Shown: positions 42,452 to 51,935, numbered from the stretch's first letter. The stretch is DNA of 64,000 nucleotides from Candidatus Freyrarchaeum guaymasense (GCA_030587405.1 JAUQZD010000043.1:58975-122974), one strand, 5' to 3'. Notes: generated by a model from the sequence alone, not told the origin. Program-made: numbers and translations.

Positions 42452-45286
42452 ATGGCGCTTGACTGGGATCTCATAGAGGAGAAATGGCAGAAACGATGGT
42501 CTCAAGCTAAACTCTTTGAAGCGGACCCTCCGCCGAAGAGTGAAAGAACCGGGAAGTGGAGGCGAGGCTTACTTGTAACTTTCCCTTATCCCTACCTTAA
42601 CGGCCGCCTCCACCTTGGTCATGCTTTTACGTGTTTGCGTGTTGACATTTATGCTCGGTTTAAGAGGATGCAGGGGTTTAACGTTCTTTTTCCTTTTGCT
42701 TTTCACGCTACTGGTGAACCTATTGTTGGCGTTGCTGAGAGAATTAGTAAAGGTGATGAAAAGCAGATTGATATTCTAGTTAAGGGCGGCGTGCCTGAAA
42801 GCGAGGTTGAAAAATTTAAGGATCCTCATTACATTGTTCAATATTATCGCCGTGAAGCGATCAGGGACGTTGCGAGGATCGGTTTCTCAGTTGACTGGAG
42901 AAGGCAATTTACGACGATAGACCCACGTTATAATCGCTTCATCGAGTGGCAGTATCTTAGGTTGAAGGATTTAGGTTACGTCGTCATTGGCACCCACCCT
43001 GTTATCTGGTGTCCTAACTGTGAGAGTCCGACAGGCGACCACGATAGGCTCGTCGGCGAGGGCGTATCCTACGTGGAGTTCACTTTGCTAAAGTTTGAGT
43101 TAGACGGGGCCTTCCTTATGGCTGCTACTTTAAGGCCTGAAACCGTTTTTGGCGTGACGAACATGTGGGTTAACCCGGACGGAGACTACGTACGGGCTAA
43201 AGTTAATGGTGAAATGTGGATTGTGAGCGAGGAAGCTGCTTTCAAGCTCAAGGAGCAAGGGAAGCAAGTAAACGTTCTCGAACGCTTTAAAGGTGCCGAG
43301 CTTGTCGGGAGGTATTGTAAAAACTTGGTTGTCGGCAACGAGGTTCCTATCCTGCCAGCGTCCTTCGTGGATCCTGGCAATGCTTCGGGTGTGGTTATGA
43401 GCGTCCCCAGCCATGCTCCTTACGATTGGGCTGCAATTAAGGAGTTGAGGGAAAACCCTGAGACCTTGGAGGAATATGGTTTACCCATTGACGTGGTTGC
43501 GAAATTGAAGCCTATAAGCCTCATAAAAACGGAGGGGTTAGGTGAGCATCCCGCAATAGAAGCCGTTGATAAAGCTGGTATTCGTACCCAGTTAGATCCA
43601 AGGTTGGATGAACTTACTAAAGATGTTTACAGGAAGGAGTTTCACAAAGGCGTGCTTAAGGAAATCACCGGGAAATACCGTGGCCTTCCTGTTAGGGAGG
43701 TCAAGCAACGTTTAATGGATGACTTTAAAGCTGAAGGTAAAGCGGACTCAATGTATGAATGTGCCGACACTGTTATATGCAGGTGTAACACGAAATGCAT
43801 AGTTAAGATCCTTGAGAATCAATGGTTTCTTAGGTATTCTGATCCGGAATGGAAGGCAAAAGTGCGCCGTCAACTAAACAGGATGGTTATTCTCCCTGAC
43901 GAGGCACGAAATGCCTTCGAAAACACTGTAGAGTGGCTTGAGGATAAGGCATGCGTCCGCAAAACCGGGCTAGGAACCCGGTTACCATGGGATCCGGAAT
44001 GGATTGTTGAAACGTTGTCTGACTCTACAATATATATGGCCTTTTATACGATAGCTAAGCATTTGAACATGCTGAACGTAAGTGCAGACAAGCTCGTACC
44101 CGAAGTGTTTGACTACGTGTTTCTTGGTGAGGGGAGCCTAGACGAAGTTGCTTCTAAAAGTGGACTTGACAGGAATGTCTTAGAGGCTATGCGGGATGAA
44201 TTCGAGTACTGGTACCCAGTAGAGTTAAGGGTATCAGCTAAAGAATTAGTTTTCAATCACTTAACTTTCTTCCTTTTCCATCATGTCGCCCTATGGCCAG
44301 AGGGCAAGTGGCCTCGAAAGATAGGTGTCAACGGAATGATACAGGTTGAAGGAGAGAAAATGGCCAAGTCAAAAGGGAACTTTATCACCATGCGTGAGGC
44401 ATTAAACAAGTATGGCGCTGATGTTACAAGGATGAGCCTGGCTTACGCTGCCGAAGGGTTAAATGATCCTGATTGGCGGGAGAAGGAGGTTCAAGGACTA
44501 AGAAGGCGCCTTGAAACCTTTTACGAGTTTGCGACGAATCTGCCTCAAACTAAGCCTCTTAACAGGGAAATAGACAGGTGGCTTAGGAGCCGCCTTCACA
44601 GAAGGATAAAAGCAGTGACCGAAAACTATGATAACCTTAAGACGAGGTCTGCCATCCAAGAGGGCTTCTTCAACCTCTGGAACGATATAAGATGGTACAT
44701 GCGGCGAACCCAAGAATATGGAGACATACTAAAAGAGGCAATAAAGACCATGGTTCTCCTCCTCGCTCCGGTAGCGCCGCACATTTGTGAAGAAATATGG
44801 GAGAAAATAGGGGGCAAACAGCTTATAGCCATGGAGAGATGGCCTGAATACCGGGAGGAGTACATTGACGAGCAGATCGAGGCGAAAGAACAGCTAGTGG
44901 AATCCCTCACAGACGACATAAAGGAAATCTTAAAGGTCACAAACATAAAGAAACCTAAAAAAATAGTTCTCTTCGCGTCTCCGAGCTGGAAGTACACTAT
45001 CCTGAAAGAAGCGTTAAAGGGCAGGGAAAACCTTATTAAAAGAGTTATGCAGATCCCCGAGATCCGGCAACACGGCAAAGATGCTGTGAAGTATGCAGAA
45101 AAACTTGTAAGGGATCTTCCATCGGTTACGTTAACGCAAGAAGAAGAGGTGAACGCCTTAAATGAAGCAAAATCCTTCATTGAACGGGAATTCAAAGCAA
45201 AAGTAGAAGTCATACTCGCCGACGAGTCGACGCACGAAAAAGCTAAGGTGGCAGAGCCATTAAAGCCGGGAATTTACATAGAATAG
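42452..45286 (+). CDS. leuS: Leucyl-tRNA synthetase
   Basis: A 944-residue archaeal/eukaryotic-type class I synthetase. The HIGH motif is LNGRLHLGHAFTCLRVD and the KMSKS loop is GEKMAKSKGNF. The editing (CP1) domain is present with TLRPETVFGVTNMWVNP, and a Cys cluster (CADTVICRCNTKC) suggests zinc. The C-terminal region binds the long variable arm of tRNA-Leu. ATG 42452 follows GGAAGGGG. It lies apart from the tRNA-Leu genes at 60.8 and 62.4 kb. Confidence 0.96.
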   Translation: MALDWDLIEEKWQKRWSQAKLFEADPPPKSERTGKWRRGLLVTFPYPYLNGRLHLGHAFTCLRVDIYARFKRMQGFNVLFPFAFHATGEPIVGVAERISKGDEKQIDILVKGGVPESEVEKFKDPHYIVQYYRREAIRDVARIGFSVDWRRQFTTIDPRYNRFIEWQYLRLKDLGYVVIGTHPVIWCPNCESPTGDHDRLVGEGVSYVEFTLLKFELDGAFLMAATLRPETVFGVTNMWVNPDGDYVRAKVNGEMWIVSEEAAFKLKEQGKQVNVLERFKGAELVGRYCKNLVVGNEVPILPASFVDPGNASGVVMSVPSHAPYDWAAIKELRENPETLEEYGLPIDVVAKLKPISLIKTEGLGEHPAIEAVDKAGIRTQLDPRLDELTKDVYRKEFHKGVLKEITGKYRGLPVREVKQRLMDDFKAEGKADSMYECADTVICRCNTKCIVKILENQWFLRYSDPEWKAKVRRQLNRMVILPDEARNAFENTVEWLEDKACVRKTGLGTRLPWDPEWIVETLSDSTIYMAFYTIAKHLNMLNVSADKLVPEVFDYVFLGEGSLDEVASKSGLDRNVLEAMRDEFEYWYPVELRVSAKELVFNHLTFFLFHHVALWPEGKWPRKIGVNGMIQVEGEKMAKSKGNFITMREALNKYGADVTRMSLAYAAEGLNDPDWREKEVQGLRRRLETFYEFATNLPQTKPLNREIDRWLRSRLHRRIKAVTENYDNLKTRSAIQEGFFNLWNDIRWYMRRTQEYGDILKEAIKTMVLLLAPVAPHICEEIWEKIGGKQLIAMERWPEYREEYIDEQIEAKEQLVESLTDDIKEILKVTNIKKPKKIVLFASPSWKYTILKEALKGRENLIKRVMQIPEIRQHGKDAVKYAEKLVRDLPSVTLTQEEEVNALNEAKSFIEREFKAKVEVILADESTHEKAKVAEPLKPGIYIE

Positions 45287-45349
45287 TAATCACACAGCAT
45301 CCATCATGATTTTGTAAATGTACGTTCCTCCTGTCTCGGCTTTTTGGGG

Positions 45350-46918
45350 TTACCCCTTAGGCCATGTTAACATTCTGGGTGGCTCGGGCAGCTTCTCTCC
45401 TATGTACTTCTTAATTTCATTAGGCCAGTTTTCAAAGTCGAAACCGTACCTTACAAGGAAGACGTATGCAAACCTTGAGGGGCCGAGTCCAGCACAACCA
45501 GTGAAGACCGTCCTCCTTTTTTTATCTCTAAAATGGAAGCGTTTAGCATAAAAATCCGTGTGAACGTGGAAGCTTGCAATTTCAAGCTCTGCCTCGGGCC
45601 TACTTTTAGTTTGAAAAGGCAAAATAGCGGTTAAGTCATACGTTTTAACGAAGTCCCCCCCTCCTTCCTCCTCCATCTTCCCGGCATGTTCAAGGTAAAC
45701 TGCCGTGGTTGCATCCACTCTATACTCTAAATCAAACACTTCATCTACAATTCTCTCTGTTCTCTCCAATATAGAATCCCTGATTTCAATACACTTCCTA
45801 GGCGTCGAAAGAAAAACAAATTCAACTCTATGGAACTCGTTTAACCTTTCCAGCCCCCTAACCCCCCCACTCTCCCACCTATAAGTAGGCCCATTTCTAT
45901 CATAGAACTTAATGGGTTCTTCCTCTAAAGCATCTAAGTCAACAGTTTCCCTATGGAACATCTCATAGAACGGTTCACATTGAGCGTAAGAAAGACCATA
46001 AAGAGGAGGACGCAGCTTCTCCCTTAAAAATTCCGCTGGCGGAGGACCACCAGTAATTTCAACATAATCCACCAAGTCCTCAAAATCCTTCGGGTCACGG
46101 GAGACAGGAGGGCAAGCCCAAATAATCTCGTTCGCAATGCCAAAATGCCCCTTCCTATACTCGACCTCTAACGGTATAAGGCGAGGCATCATCACCTCCT
46201 GAAAGCCAAGCGGCTTAGCGACCTCGTCGACGATCAACTTCTCCATAGCGCGAATTAAAGCAGCCATAGGCGGCATAATCTGCCAAACACCTGTTGCAGG
46301 ATACTCCTTAACCCACCCAAACCTAATAGCTAAGTCGGTCGGGTCCTCCTTAAGCACATACCTTTCAACACCCTTATTACTACGTCTAACAACACGGGTA
46401 AACTCTCCTTTACCTGAAACAAACTGCCTAGCCACCTTCTCCCGCACACGCCCAATAATCCTATCAGGATAATTCCTTTCCAAAGCAACATCATCTAAAT
46501 CTTCAAGTAAAATCGTAACCTTCCTCCCATCAAATCTAACATCCTTAGCAAACAAAACATTAACAGGCTCTAACGGCTCCCTATCTAGCTCAAACTCCAA
46601 AACGTACTCTTCCACCCTAGAGCCCCTAACTCCCAACCCAAACCTAGAACCAAGGAACTCCGCCAAAGCATTCCTCAATCTAACAAAAGCAACATGAGCT
46701 CGAACATACCTTCCACTCTCAACTTCTACATAAAACCTATTCCCTCTAACATCCCAACTAATCAGCCGTGCCGCCTCATCCTCCTTCCCACGAGGAGCCC
46801 CCTTCTTGAACACGGCATCACCAATCTCACCTAAGAACCTCCTAACTTCCCCCACAGCATCATCTGAAAGAACGTCGCTAAGCTCAAAATAACCCCTCAA
46901 TGCAAACCTCAACGAAAC
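45350..46918 (-). CDS. serS: Seryl-tRNA synthetase, methanogen (type 2) form
   Basis: About 522 residues from GTG 46918, or TTG 46912, which has GGGGG seven bases upstream. An earlier in-frame ATG would start inside the neighbouring tRNA gene and is rejected. The N-terminal tRNA-binding domain is the rare type 2 form. In the catalytic core the zinc ligands appear as Cys in IIWACPPVS, a Glu, and Cys in FTGCAGLGPSR. Motif 2 lies around FHRVEFVF. Type 2 SerRS was first seen in methanogens and replaces the bacterial-like SerRS in those lineages. Confidence 0.9.
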   Translation of the reverse strand, partial: VSLRFALRGYFELSDVLSDDAVGEVRRFLGEIGDAVFKKGAPRGKEDEAARLISWDVRGNRFYVEVESGRYVRAHVAFVRLRNALAEFLGSRFGLGVRGSRVEEYVLEFELDREPLEPVNVLFAKDVRFDGRKVTILLEDLDDVALERNYPDRIIGRVREKVARQFVSGKGEFTRVVRRSNKGVERYVLKEDPTDLAIRFGWVKEYPATGVWQIMPPMAALIRAMEKLIVDEVAKPLGFQEVMMPRLIPLEVEYRKGHFGIANEIIWACPPVSRDPKDFEDLVDYVEITGGPPPAEFLREKLRPPLYGLSYAQCEPFYEMFHRETVDLDALEEEPIKFYDRNGPTYRWESGGVRGLERLNEFHRVEFVFLSTPRKCIEIRDSILERTERIVDEVFDLEYRVDATTAVYLEHAGKMEEEGGGDFVKTYDLTAILPFQTKSRPEAELEIASFHVHTDFYAKRFHFRDKKRRTVFTGCAGLGPSRFAYVFLVRYGFDFENWPNEIKKYIGEKLPEPPRMLTWPKG

Positions 46919-46956
46919 ACCCCCAACAAAACATAACAAGGAAAAAATGCAATTGA

Positions 46957-47139
46957 TGGGCGGGCTGGGATCTGTCCGCACGGCGTTCACGCCGCTGCAT
47001 TGAACCCAGGACTACCGGCCCCACGCACAACACGGAAGGTCACCGGGTCCCTTAGGCGCACAAGCTAAACCCGGTTTCATTCCCGTGCCACACGGGAATC
47101 ATACCAAGTTTCCCGCTTTCCGCTCTAGACTACCCGCCC
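46957..47139 (-). tRNA. tRNA with at least three introns, isotype unresolved
   Basis: Acceptor GGGCGGG (from 47139) pairs with CCCGCCC, followed by discriminator A at 46957; CCA is not encoded. The T-stem CTGGG/CCCAG holds a 35-base loop that becomes TTCAAAT if 28 bases are removed. The D-loop between GTCTAG and GGTATGAT carries an insert of up to 19 bases. About 60 further bases interrupt the anticodon region, with strong hairpins CCCGTG-TGG-CACGGG and ACCGGGT...ACCCGGT. One splice model (stem ACCGG/CCGGT) gives anticodon UGG, proline. The body also resembles tRNA-Val, so the isotype is left open. The serS start region is adjacent. Confidence 0.75.
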
Positions 47140-47231
47140 AACACATACCTGAAACATAACCGCTTCAAATATCCTTAAATAATTTGCGTGTAACCTCAAG
47201 CAATGCAAAATTAAGAGGCTGTTAAGGAAAG

Positions 47232-47360
47232 TGGCGCCCCGGCCGGGATTTGAACCCGGGTTCACGGGAGGCGGGAAACCTGAACTCCCTTCGCGGAGTG
47301 ACAGTCCGCGATGCTAGGCCGTTATAGCACGTTAAAAACGTGAGACTACACCACCGGGGC
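47232..47360 (-). tRNA. tRNA-Asp(GUC) with two introns, CCA encoded
   Basis: Acceptor GCCCCGG pairs with CCGGGGC, then discriminator G and CCA. The anticodon arm GCGGA-CTGTCAC-TCCGC is uninterrupted and gives GUC. The T-arm is CCGGG-TTCAAAT-CCCGG. An insert of about 23 bases lies in the D-loop between GTGTAGTC and GGCCTAGCAT. A second of about 28 bases lies between the anticodon stem and the T-stem, within the variable region. Removing both leaves about 75 nt. The canonical 37/38 site is intron-free. Confidence 0.88.
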
Positions 47361-47542
47361 ATGTTCATGAAATCGTTAGCTAGAAAGTTTATTAAATTTT
47401 CTGTTGCCCCATCACGGTGTATATGTCTTTCATTTTCTGGTGTAAGTATTTTCTGCAGTGGGTGGGTGCTGTGCTGGCGATTCCTATGGAGATATAACTT
47501 TTATTTTTAGGTTTTATAATTACTTTTAACGGGTGATCTGTA

Positions 47543-48886
47543 TTGTTTAGGGTTCTTAGGGATTTTTTCGAGTTAGAGGGAAATAATGTTTTGCTGGTTT
47601 GTGGCGAGTCTGGGGTTGGTAAAACTCTTTTTGGCTTTGAGGTTTTGAGGGAGGTTGGGGATGTTGGATGCGGGATTTATGTTTCATGTGGTGTTAATGA
47701 GGATGCTCTTTTTGAACGTTGTAGGTGGCTGGATCGTTACGTGCGTGTAGTGATTGATGCCTCTGATTTTCCCTTTCCCCAGGAGAGTGATGCCTATGAA
47801 GTGGCTGTAAGGTCTAATTTGCCTAATCTTCTGAGGTATGTTTATGAGAAAGTTGAGGAGGTAGGTGGTTCATCGTTTATTTTTTTAGACGACTTTGAGG
47901 GTGTTTGCAACGCTATAGGTTTAGATCCTATTTCTACTATGGAGTTATATGTGGATTTTATTCGACGGGTTAATGTGCGTAGTATAGTAGCTACTGGAAT
48001 ACGGAATGTTTTTGATCGGGTTGTTGATGGTGTAGTGTCTCTTAAAAGGAAAAGTTTGGGTGGGCGCCTCATCAGGGAGTTTCTTTTCAGGAAGCTCAGG
48101 GGTGTAAAGATTTCATGCCTCTATGGCGTATTTACCCTCCTAGGTGGCCGCTTCACTTTCATCGAGCCGTCTTTGTCTGAATTTGAGAATTTACCCTACG
48201 GCTTTCGTGATAAGCTAAAGGGTTTCCCCATGGTCGGGGGGAGACAGACTGGTTTCCTCGGCGAAGTCACTTTTAGCTTTGGTTCTGATAGCTTTGACCG
48301 ATTCTTCGGCGGCCTCCCTGAGGGTTGCCTTTACGTCCTCATTTTTAAACCCATGGTTCCCTCTCTGCTGCGCTACATATTCCTTTTAAGTATCGTTAAC
48401 TCTTTCGTAGTTGATGGTGGTAAGGTTGTTTCGGTCGGGTTGGAGCCAGTTAGCCCTCAACTCCCCCCTTGCGCTCTAAGTTTCGTCGAAGAATGCGTTA
48501 AGAAGGGTGTTTACCTTCGTGTTTCGCTGAAGGATTGCTTTAAGGAGTGTTTTATTGAAGGCGGGGTTTTCCCATGGGAGCAACATTCTCCTTCACTGGT
48601 TCTTCTTGATCTTGACTATTTAAACGTGTTTTTCGGCGTTGAGAATGCGACTAGGCTTGTCTATAACTTTGCTCGTCATGCTAGAGAGAAAAAGTTTGTT
48701 TTAGTGATTGCCGGCTCCACCATACCCAATGCTATCTGTAGCTTGGCGGATAGGATTCTCGTTTTTTCTCAGCGTTTTAACTATACGCTTGTTCATGGCG
48801 CTAAACCTTGGACTCCCTTATATGTTTTCTCTTTGAAGATTAATTATGAGGGCTTTATCGAAAACGAGCTTATAGAGGTAGTTTAA
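47543..48886 (+). CDS. KaiC/RecA-like ATPase with a degenerate second domain
   Basis: A 447-residue protein, TTG start at 47543. The first half is a RecA-fold ATPase with Walker A CGESGVGKTLFGF and a Walker B-like SFIFLDDFEG. The second half starts again with a KaiC-like entry (FSFGSDSFDRFFGGLPEGCLYVLIF), but the P-loop Gly-Lys-Thr is replaced by KPMVPSLLR, so nucleotide binding is probably lost there. Double-domain KaiC-type proteins are common in archaea with varied regulatory roles. It follows tRNA-Asp and stands alone. Confidence 0.7.
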   Translation: MFRVLRDFFELEGNNVLLVCGESGVGKTLFGFEVLREVGDVGCGIYVSCGVNEDALFERCRWLDRYVRVVIDASDFPFPQESDAYEVAVRSNLPNLLRYVYEKVEEVGGSSFIFLDDFEGVCNAIGLDPISTMELYVDFIRRVNVRSIVATGIRNVFDRVVDGVVSLKRKSLGGRLIREFLFRKLRGVKISCLYGVFTLLGGRFTFIEPSLSEFENLPYGFRDKLKGFPMVGGRQTGFLGEVTFSFGSDSFDRFFGGLPEGCLYVLIFKPMVPSLLRYIFLLSIVNSFVVDGGKVVSVGLEPVSPQLPPCALSFVEECVKKGVYLRVSLKDCFKECFIEGGVFPWEQHSPSLVLLDLDYLNVFFGVENATRLVYNFARHAREKKFVLVIAGSTIPNAICSLADRILVFSQRFNYTLVHGAKPWTPLYVFSLKINYEGFIENELIEVV

Positions 48887-48959
48887 GGGTTGTTTTTTCG
48901 AGAAAAAATATTTTAGCTTGAATAGGTATTTCCTATCACACTTTTTAGGAGGCTTACAT

Positions 48960-49730
48960 ATGCGTTGTCCTAGCTGTGGAGCGGAGGTTCCAGTTGATGA
49001 GGTTAAATGTCCTAGCTGTGGGGCCAAGGTTGGTGAGGAAATCGTCGAGCGTTTGTTGCCTCTCTTAAAGAAACCATTGGAGGAACCAGCCACTCCCTTA
49101 CCTTTCTATTATAGGTTTTTTGTTGGCCCTATAAAGCCGAATGTCGTGTTTGGCAACATCGCCATCGCACCTGATGTTTTAGGCCCCTTTCTCGCAGTGC
49201 TTCTAAGCGGGCTTCTTGCCACGTTCTACTTTTCGGTTGTTTGGAATAACATTTTTCTTCCAAACTTTCTTGATCTTCTTCTTTTCAGGTTTATCGGCTC
49301 TTTCCTACTCATCGAAGTTTTACTTCTTAACTTAGCATTTACTTTTTTGCAGCTTCTCATAGTAAGCTTCCTCTACTGGTTGCCGTTTAAGCTTCTGGGT
49401 CGTGGTGGACGGTTTAAAAGCTTCATTTCCATGGTTGGCCATGCATATATAATAGTGATAATAGGACAGATGGTGTTGCTCGCATTAACCGTCTTCAGCG
49501 GTCACCCCTTACTTTTACATGGCCCACCGCTTATCCAAATGATAATGATGCAACTTTACCTTTATTCTTCGTGGAACCTCGGGAGAACTACTAAGTGTGT
49601 GTGCCTACTAGGAGTTGCCTTCCTTCTAACACCCGGCATCCGTAAGCTTGCTAAGCTTTCCACAAGCATCTCAATGCTGTCTTCTTACACTATCATAATG
49701 CTAGCTGTCTTCTTATTCAGCTTTTTCTAG
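48960..49730 (+). CDS. Zinc-ribbon membrane protein (Yip1-like)
   Basis: A 256-residue protein. ATG 48960 is chosen because AGGAGG lies seven bases upstream and the protein then begins directly with a zinc ribbon (MRCPSCGAEVPVDEVKCPSCG). A cytoplasmic linker is followed by about five hydrophobic helices from residue 60 to the end. The arrangement is that of Yip1-domain proteins in archaea; the eukaryotic family acts in vesicle trafficking. The family call is tentative. It overlaps no neighbour and converges on ogg. Confidence 0.55.
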   Translation: MRCPSCGAEVPVDEVKCPSCGAKVGEEIVERLLPLLKKPLEEPATPLPFYYRFFVGPIKPNVVFGNIAIAPDVLGPFLAVLLSGLLATFYFSVVWNNIFLPNFLDLLLFRFIGSFLLIEVLLLNLAFTFLQLLIVSFLYWLPFKLLGRGGRFKSFISMVGHAYIIVIIGQMVLLALTVFSGHPLLLHGPPLIQMIMMQLYLYSSWNLGRTTKCVCLLGVAFLLTPGIRKLAKLSTSISMLSSYTIIMLAVFLFSFF

Positions 49731-49731
49731 G

Positions 49732-50361
49732 TCACTTAAGAATTCTCCCCGTTTCCATATACCATAAGTAAAGGTCTAGTTCGGCTAAAGATAACCCTGT
49801 TTCTTCAGCCACTTCCTTAAGCTTCTCTTCCAGCTCTAAATACTTTTTCCGTGTTAGTGTTTTAGGTGTCTTCTCGATTAGTCCATGTTTCACCATTACT
49901 TTAAGTATGTGTCTATCAATTATCGCTACGTTTTTGAATCCGACGTTCCGTAGGAAATGGCTTGCCTCCTTATACCCTATCCCTTTAATATTCCTGACTA
50001 GCCAGTCCCGCGCCACCCTTTCATCTTTAAAAGAAGAAATTTTCTTGTAAATGTCCTTATGCTCCCTAGCCTCAACAATGTATTCTGCTCTCCTCTCCGG
50101 GTAAGGGTGGCCAAGCCGCCTTAATTCCCTTGCAGTGTCCTCCTTACTCATGCTCAAAAAGCCATTTAACCTTAGCTCTTTCTGAGCTTTAATTCCAACT
50201 TCCGCTGAAGAGTTTGCTGTTAAAATGCAAAAGCAAAGCTCCGAAAACCACATATCCGGAGGCAACTTCTCAAATTCTTCAATTCTTTCTTTTACTTTCC
50301 GCCTAATTCTCCTATTTTCTTTTAAACTCTTCACTTTATTAACTAGAGTATGGAGGCTCAA
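49732..50361 (-). CDS. ogg: 8-oxoguanine DNA glycosylase/AP lyase (Ogg2 type)
   Basis: A 209-residue base-excision repair enzyme of the archaeal Ogg2 family. The helix-hairpin-helix motif is NIKGIGYKEASHFLRNVG, whose Lys is the Schiff-base nucleophile, and the catalytic Asp is in VAIIDRHIL. An Ogg2-type C-terminal segment closes the protein. It removes 8-oxoguanine and cleaves the abasic site. It ends nine bases before the L23 start region, in the same direction as rpl23. Confidence 0.9.
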   Translation of the reverse strand: MSLHTLVNKVKSLKENRRIRRKVKERIEEFEKLPPDMWFSELCFCILTANSSAEVGIKAQKELRLNGFLSMSKEDTARELRRLGHPYPERRAEYIVEAREHKDIYKKISSFKDERVARDWLVRNIKGIGYKEASHFLRNVGFKNVAIIDRHILKVMVKHGLIEKTPKTLTRKKYLELEEKLKEVAEETGLSLAELDLYLWYMETGRILK

Positions 50362-50370
50362 AAAAACACC

Positions 50371-50655
50371 TTAGAACAACCCTATTTTTGTCGCTATGTC
50401 TGCAGCATTATATTCTGGCTTAAGCTTAACAAATGCCTTCTTTTCTCCCTTAGGTGTAATGAGCGTGTTAACCTTCTCTACTTTAACATCGTAAAGCTTC
50501 TCTACGGCATTTTTTATTTCTTTCTTGTTAGCTCTGCGGTCTACAAGGAACACTAACTTATTTTCTTCTTCAACCATTCTGAACGTTGCCTCTGTTGCTA
50601 AAGGCGCCTTTATAACCTTATAAGGGTCCAATGTTAAAGCACCTCCTGCTTTCAC
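50371..50655 (-). CDS. rpl23: Large ribosomal subunit protein uL23
   Basis: A 94-residue L23 with the conserved [20 protein letters not shown] opening, [38 protein letters not shown] and the closing DIATKIGLF. It binds 23S rRNA near the exit tunnel. In most archaea L23 lies after L3 and L4 and before L2. Here a SPOUT methyltransferase gene is immediately upstream and ogg follows, so L3, L4 and L2 are elsewhere. Confidence 0.96.
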   Translation of the reverse strand: MKAGGALTLDPYKVIKAPLATEATFRMVEEENKLVFLVDRRANKKEIKNAVEKLYDVKVEKVNTLITPKGEKKAFVKLKPEYNAADIATKIGLF

Positions 50656-50710
50656 TTAGAGACTAAACTGGTTAAAATTTAAATCTTTTCGGAAAATTTC
50701 TTTCCTTTCT

Positions 50711-51562
50711 TTAGGGATCTCTAAATAAATTTAGTATGGCTAATGTGGCATGAACAGCTTCCTCCGTTCTAACGGTTCGTGTTCCTTGATTTGGTAAGGT
50801 GTTTACTATGAAGTCTGACACTTCTTCTGGGCGGTATCTTTCCTCTGAAAGCATGTCTAAGACTCCCCTGTAAGGCCCTCCGAAAACTAAAAGGATCTCT
50901 CTCTTTTTCCGCCATGCTGAAAGAATTTGATTTAACTTTTCTCTTAATGGCTCTCCATATCTTGAAGTAAGGACCTTAACGGACTCTCTATTTTTCCTTA
51001 GCGTATCCCCTAATGGGTGCTCGGACACCTCAACCATATACCCCCAATAATCTTTTACCTCCTGTTTTCCTATCCGTCTCCCCTCCACTCTCCCATTTTT
51101 ACGTGTAATTCTAAGGGTTAGTCTCTCCCCTATGTTCGCTTTCTCCTTAAGTAATATCGGCTTCTCCACCCCTATATCGACGAGTACTTCTTTTGCTTTC
51201 TTAGCCACAACTACCCCTTCCCTTACCTCGCCTTCCCTTAGGCCTCTAAGCTTGCTCTTCAAGGGATGATGCGGTGTAGCAAGGGGAGGAAGAATTCCTG
51301 CGTACTTCAAACTCGCTTTCCTCTTAAAGAGGTACTTCCTTAAATATTGTGGCGTTTCCATGTATGCGAGTATGTCTTTCATTGTGTTTACATCTTCCAT
51401 AGCACTTCGCGTTCTCTCATCACTATAAATCAGTATTCTGTCAACTCGAAATATTGCTGCGCTTCTCGCTATGAAACCGACCTTAACGGTCTTAGACCTT
51501 AAGTCTTTAACATCAGAAAGAAAAGAAGATGGAATCGCAACCGTTAGCTTTAGCTCCTTCAA
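50711..51562 (-). CDS. SPOUT-class RNA methyltransferase (DUF171/Methyltrn_RNA_3)
   Basis: A 283-residue member of the family that includes human SPOUT1 (C9orf114). Signs are the N-terminal TVAIPSSFLSDVKDLRSKTVKVG..RSAAIFRVDRILIY, an inserted OB-like beta domain (residues 110-170), and the knotted SAM site ILLVFGGPYRGVLDML with a C-terminal NTLPNQGTRTVRTEEAV. These enzymes are thought to methylate rRNA and usually precede rpl3 in archaea. The gene stops 55 bases before rpl23 and is co-directional. Confidence 0.88.
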   Translation of the reverse strand: MKELKLTVAIPSSFLSDVKDLRSKTVKVGFIARSAAIFRVDRILIYSDERTRSAMEDVNTMKDILAYMETPQYLRKYLFKRKASLKYAGILPPLATPHHPLKSKLRGLREGEVREGVVVAKKAKEVLVDIGVEKPILLKEKANIGERLTLRITRKNGRVEGRRIGKQEVKDYWGYMVEVSEHPLGDTLRKNRESVKVLTSRYGEPLREKLNQILSAWRKKREILLVFGGPYRGVLDMLSEERYRPEEVSDFIVNTLPNQGTRTVRTEEAVHATLAILNLFRDP

Positions 51563-51695
51563 CTTAAACCCCTATAACCCTTCTATCTTCCTCGTTTTAA
51601 CTTTGCGAGAATATTCCCTTGAGAAGACTAATCTATTTTAAAGGTAGCATTAGTTAAGGGTTTCCTGACCTAAAAAGGCTAGAGGGGGCGTAAAA

Positions 51696-51935
51696 GTGAC
51701 TAGCTTCGAAAGACTATTTAAGCGGTTGAAAGAAGTCCTCGAAGCACCAGACCTCTACGAAGTCTGGCCTGATTTTAAGCCAGAATATGATGAAGAAGAA
51801 TTTCTTCAGGCGGAAATAGGAGGTTTCAACGTTCTTCTCCTTCATTGTGCTTCCTGTGAAGGGCCACACAGCTTAAAGCTGGGCCACTCGACCCGCGTCA
51901 TGAAGTTTGCAGACGGTGCATTCGTTCTAGGATGA
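51696..51935 (+). CDS. Small unknown protein
   Basis: A 79-residue acidic protein with GGGGGCG upstream of GTG 51696. It is built of an N-terminal helix (SFERLFKRLKEVLEAPDLY) and a beta region with a CxxC pair (LLHCASCEGPHSLKLGH). I recognise no family. It is divergent from the SPOUT gene and is probably real, given its RBS and amphipathic pattern. Confidence 0.45.
   Translation: MTSFERLFKRLKEVLEAPDLYEVWPDFKPEYDEEEFLQAEIGGFNVLLLHCASCEGPHSLKLGHSTRVMKFADGAFVLG

Noticed and set aside
46919..46990. Upstream in-frame start of serS at 46990
   Set aside because: It would begin inside the tRNA gene, and the extra residues are not part of the SerRS domain.
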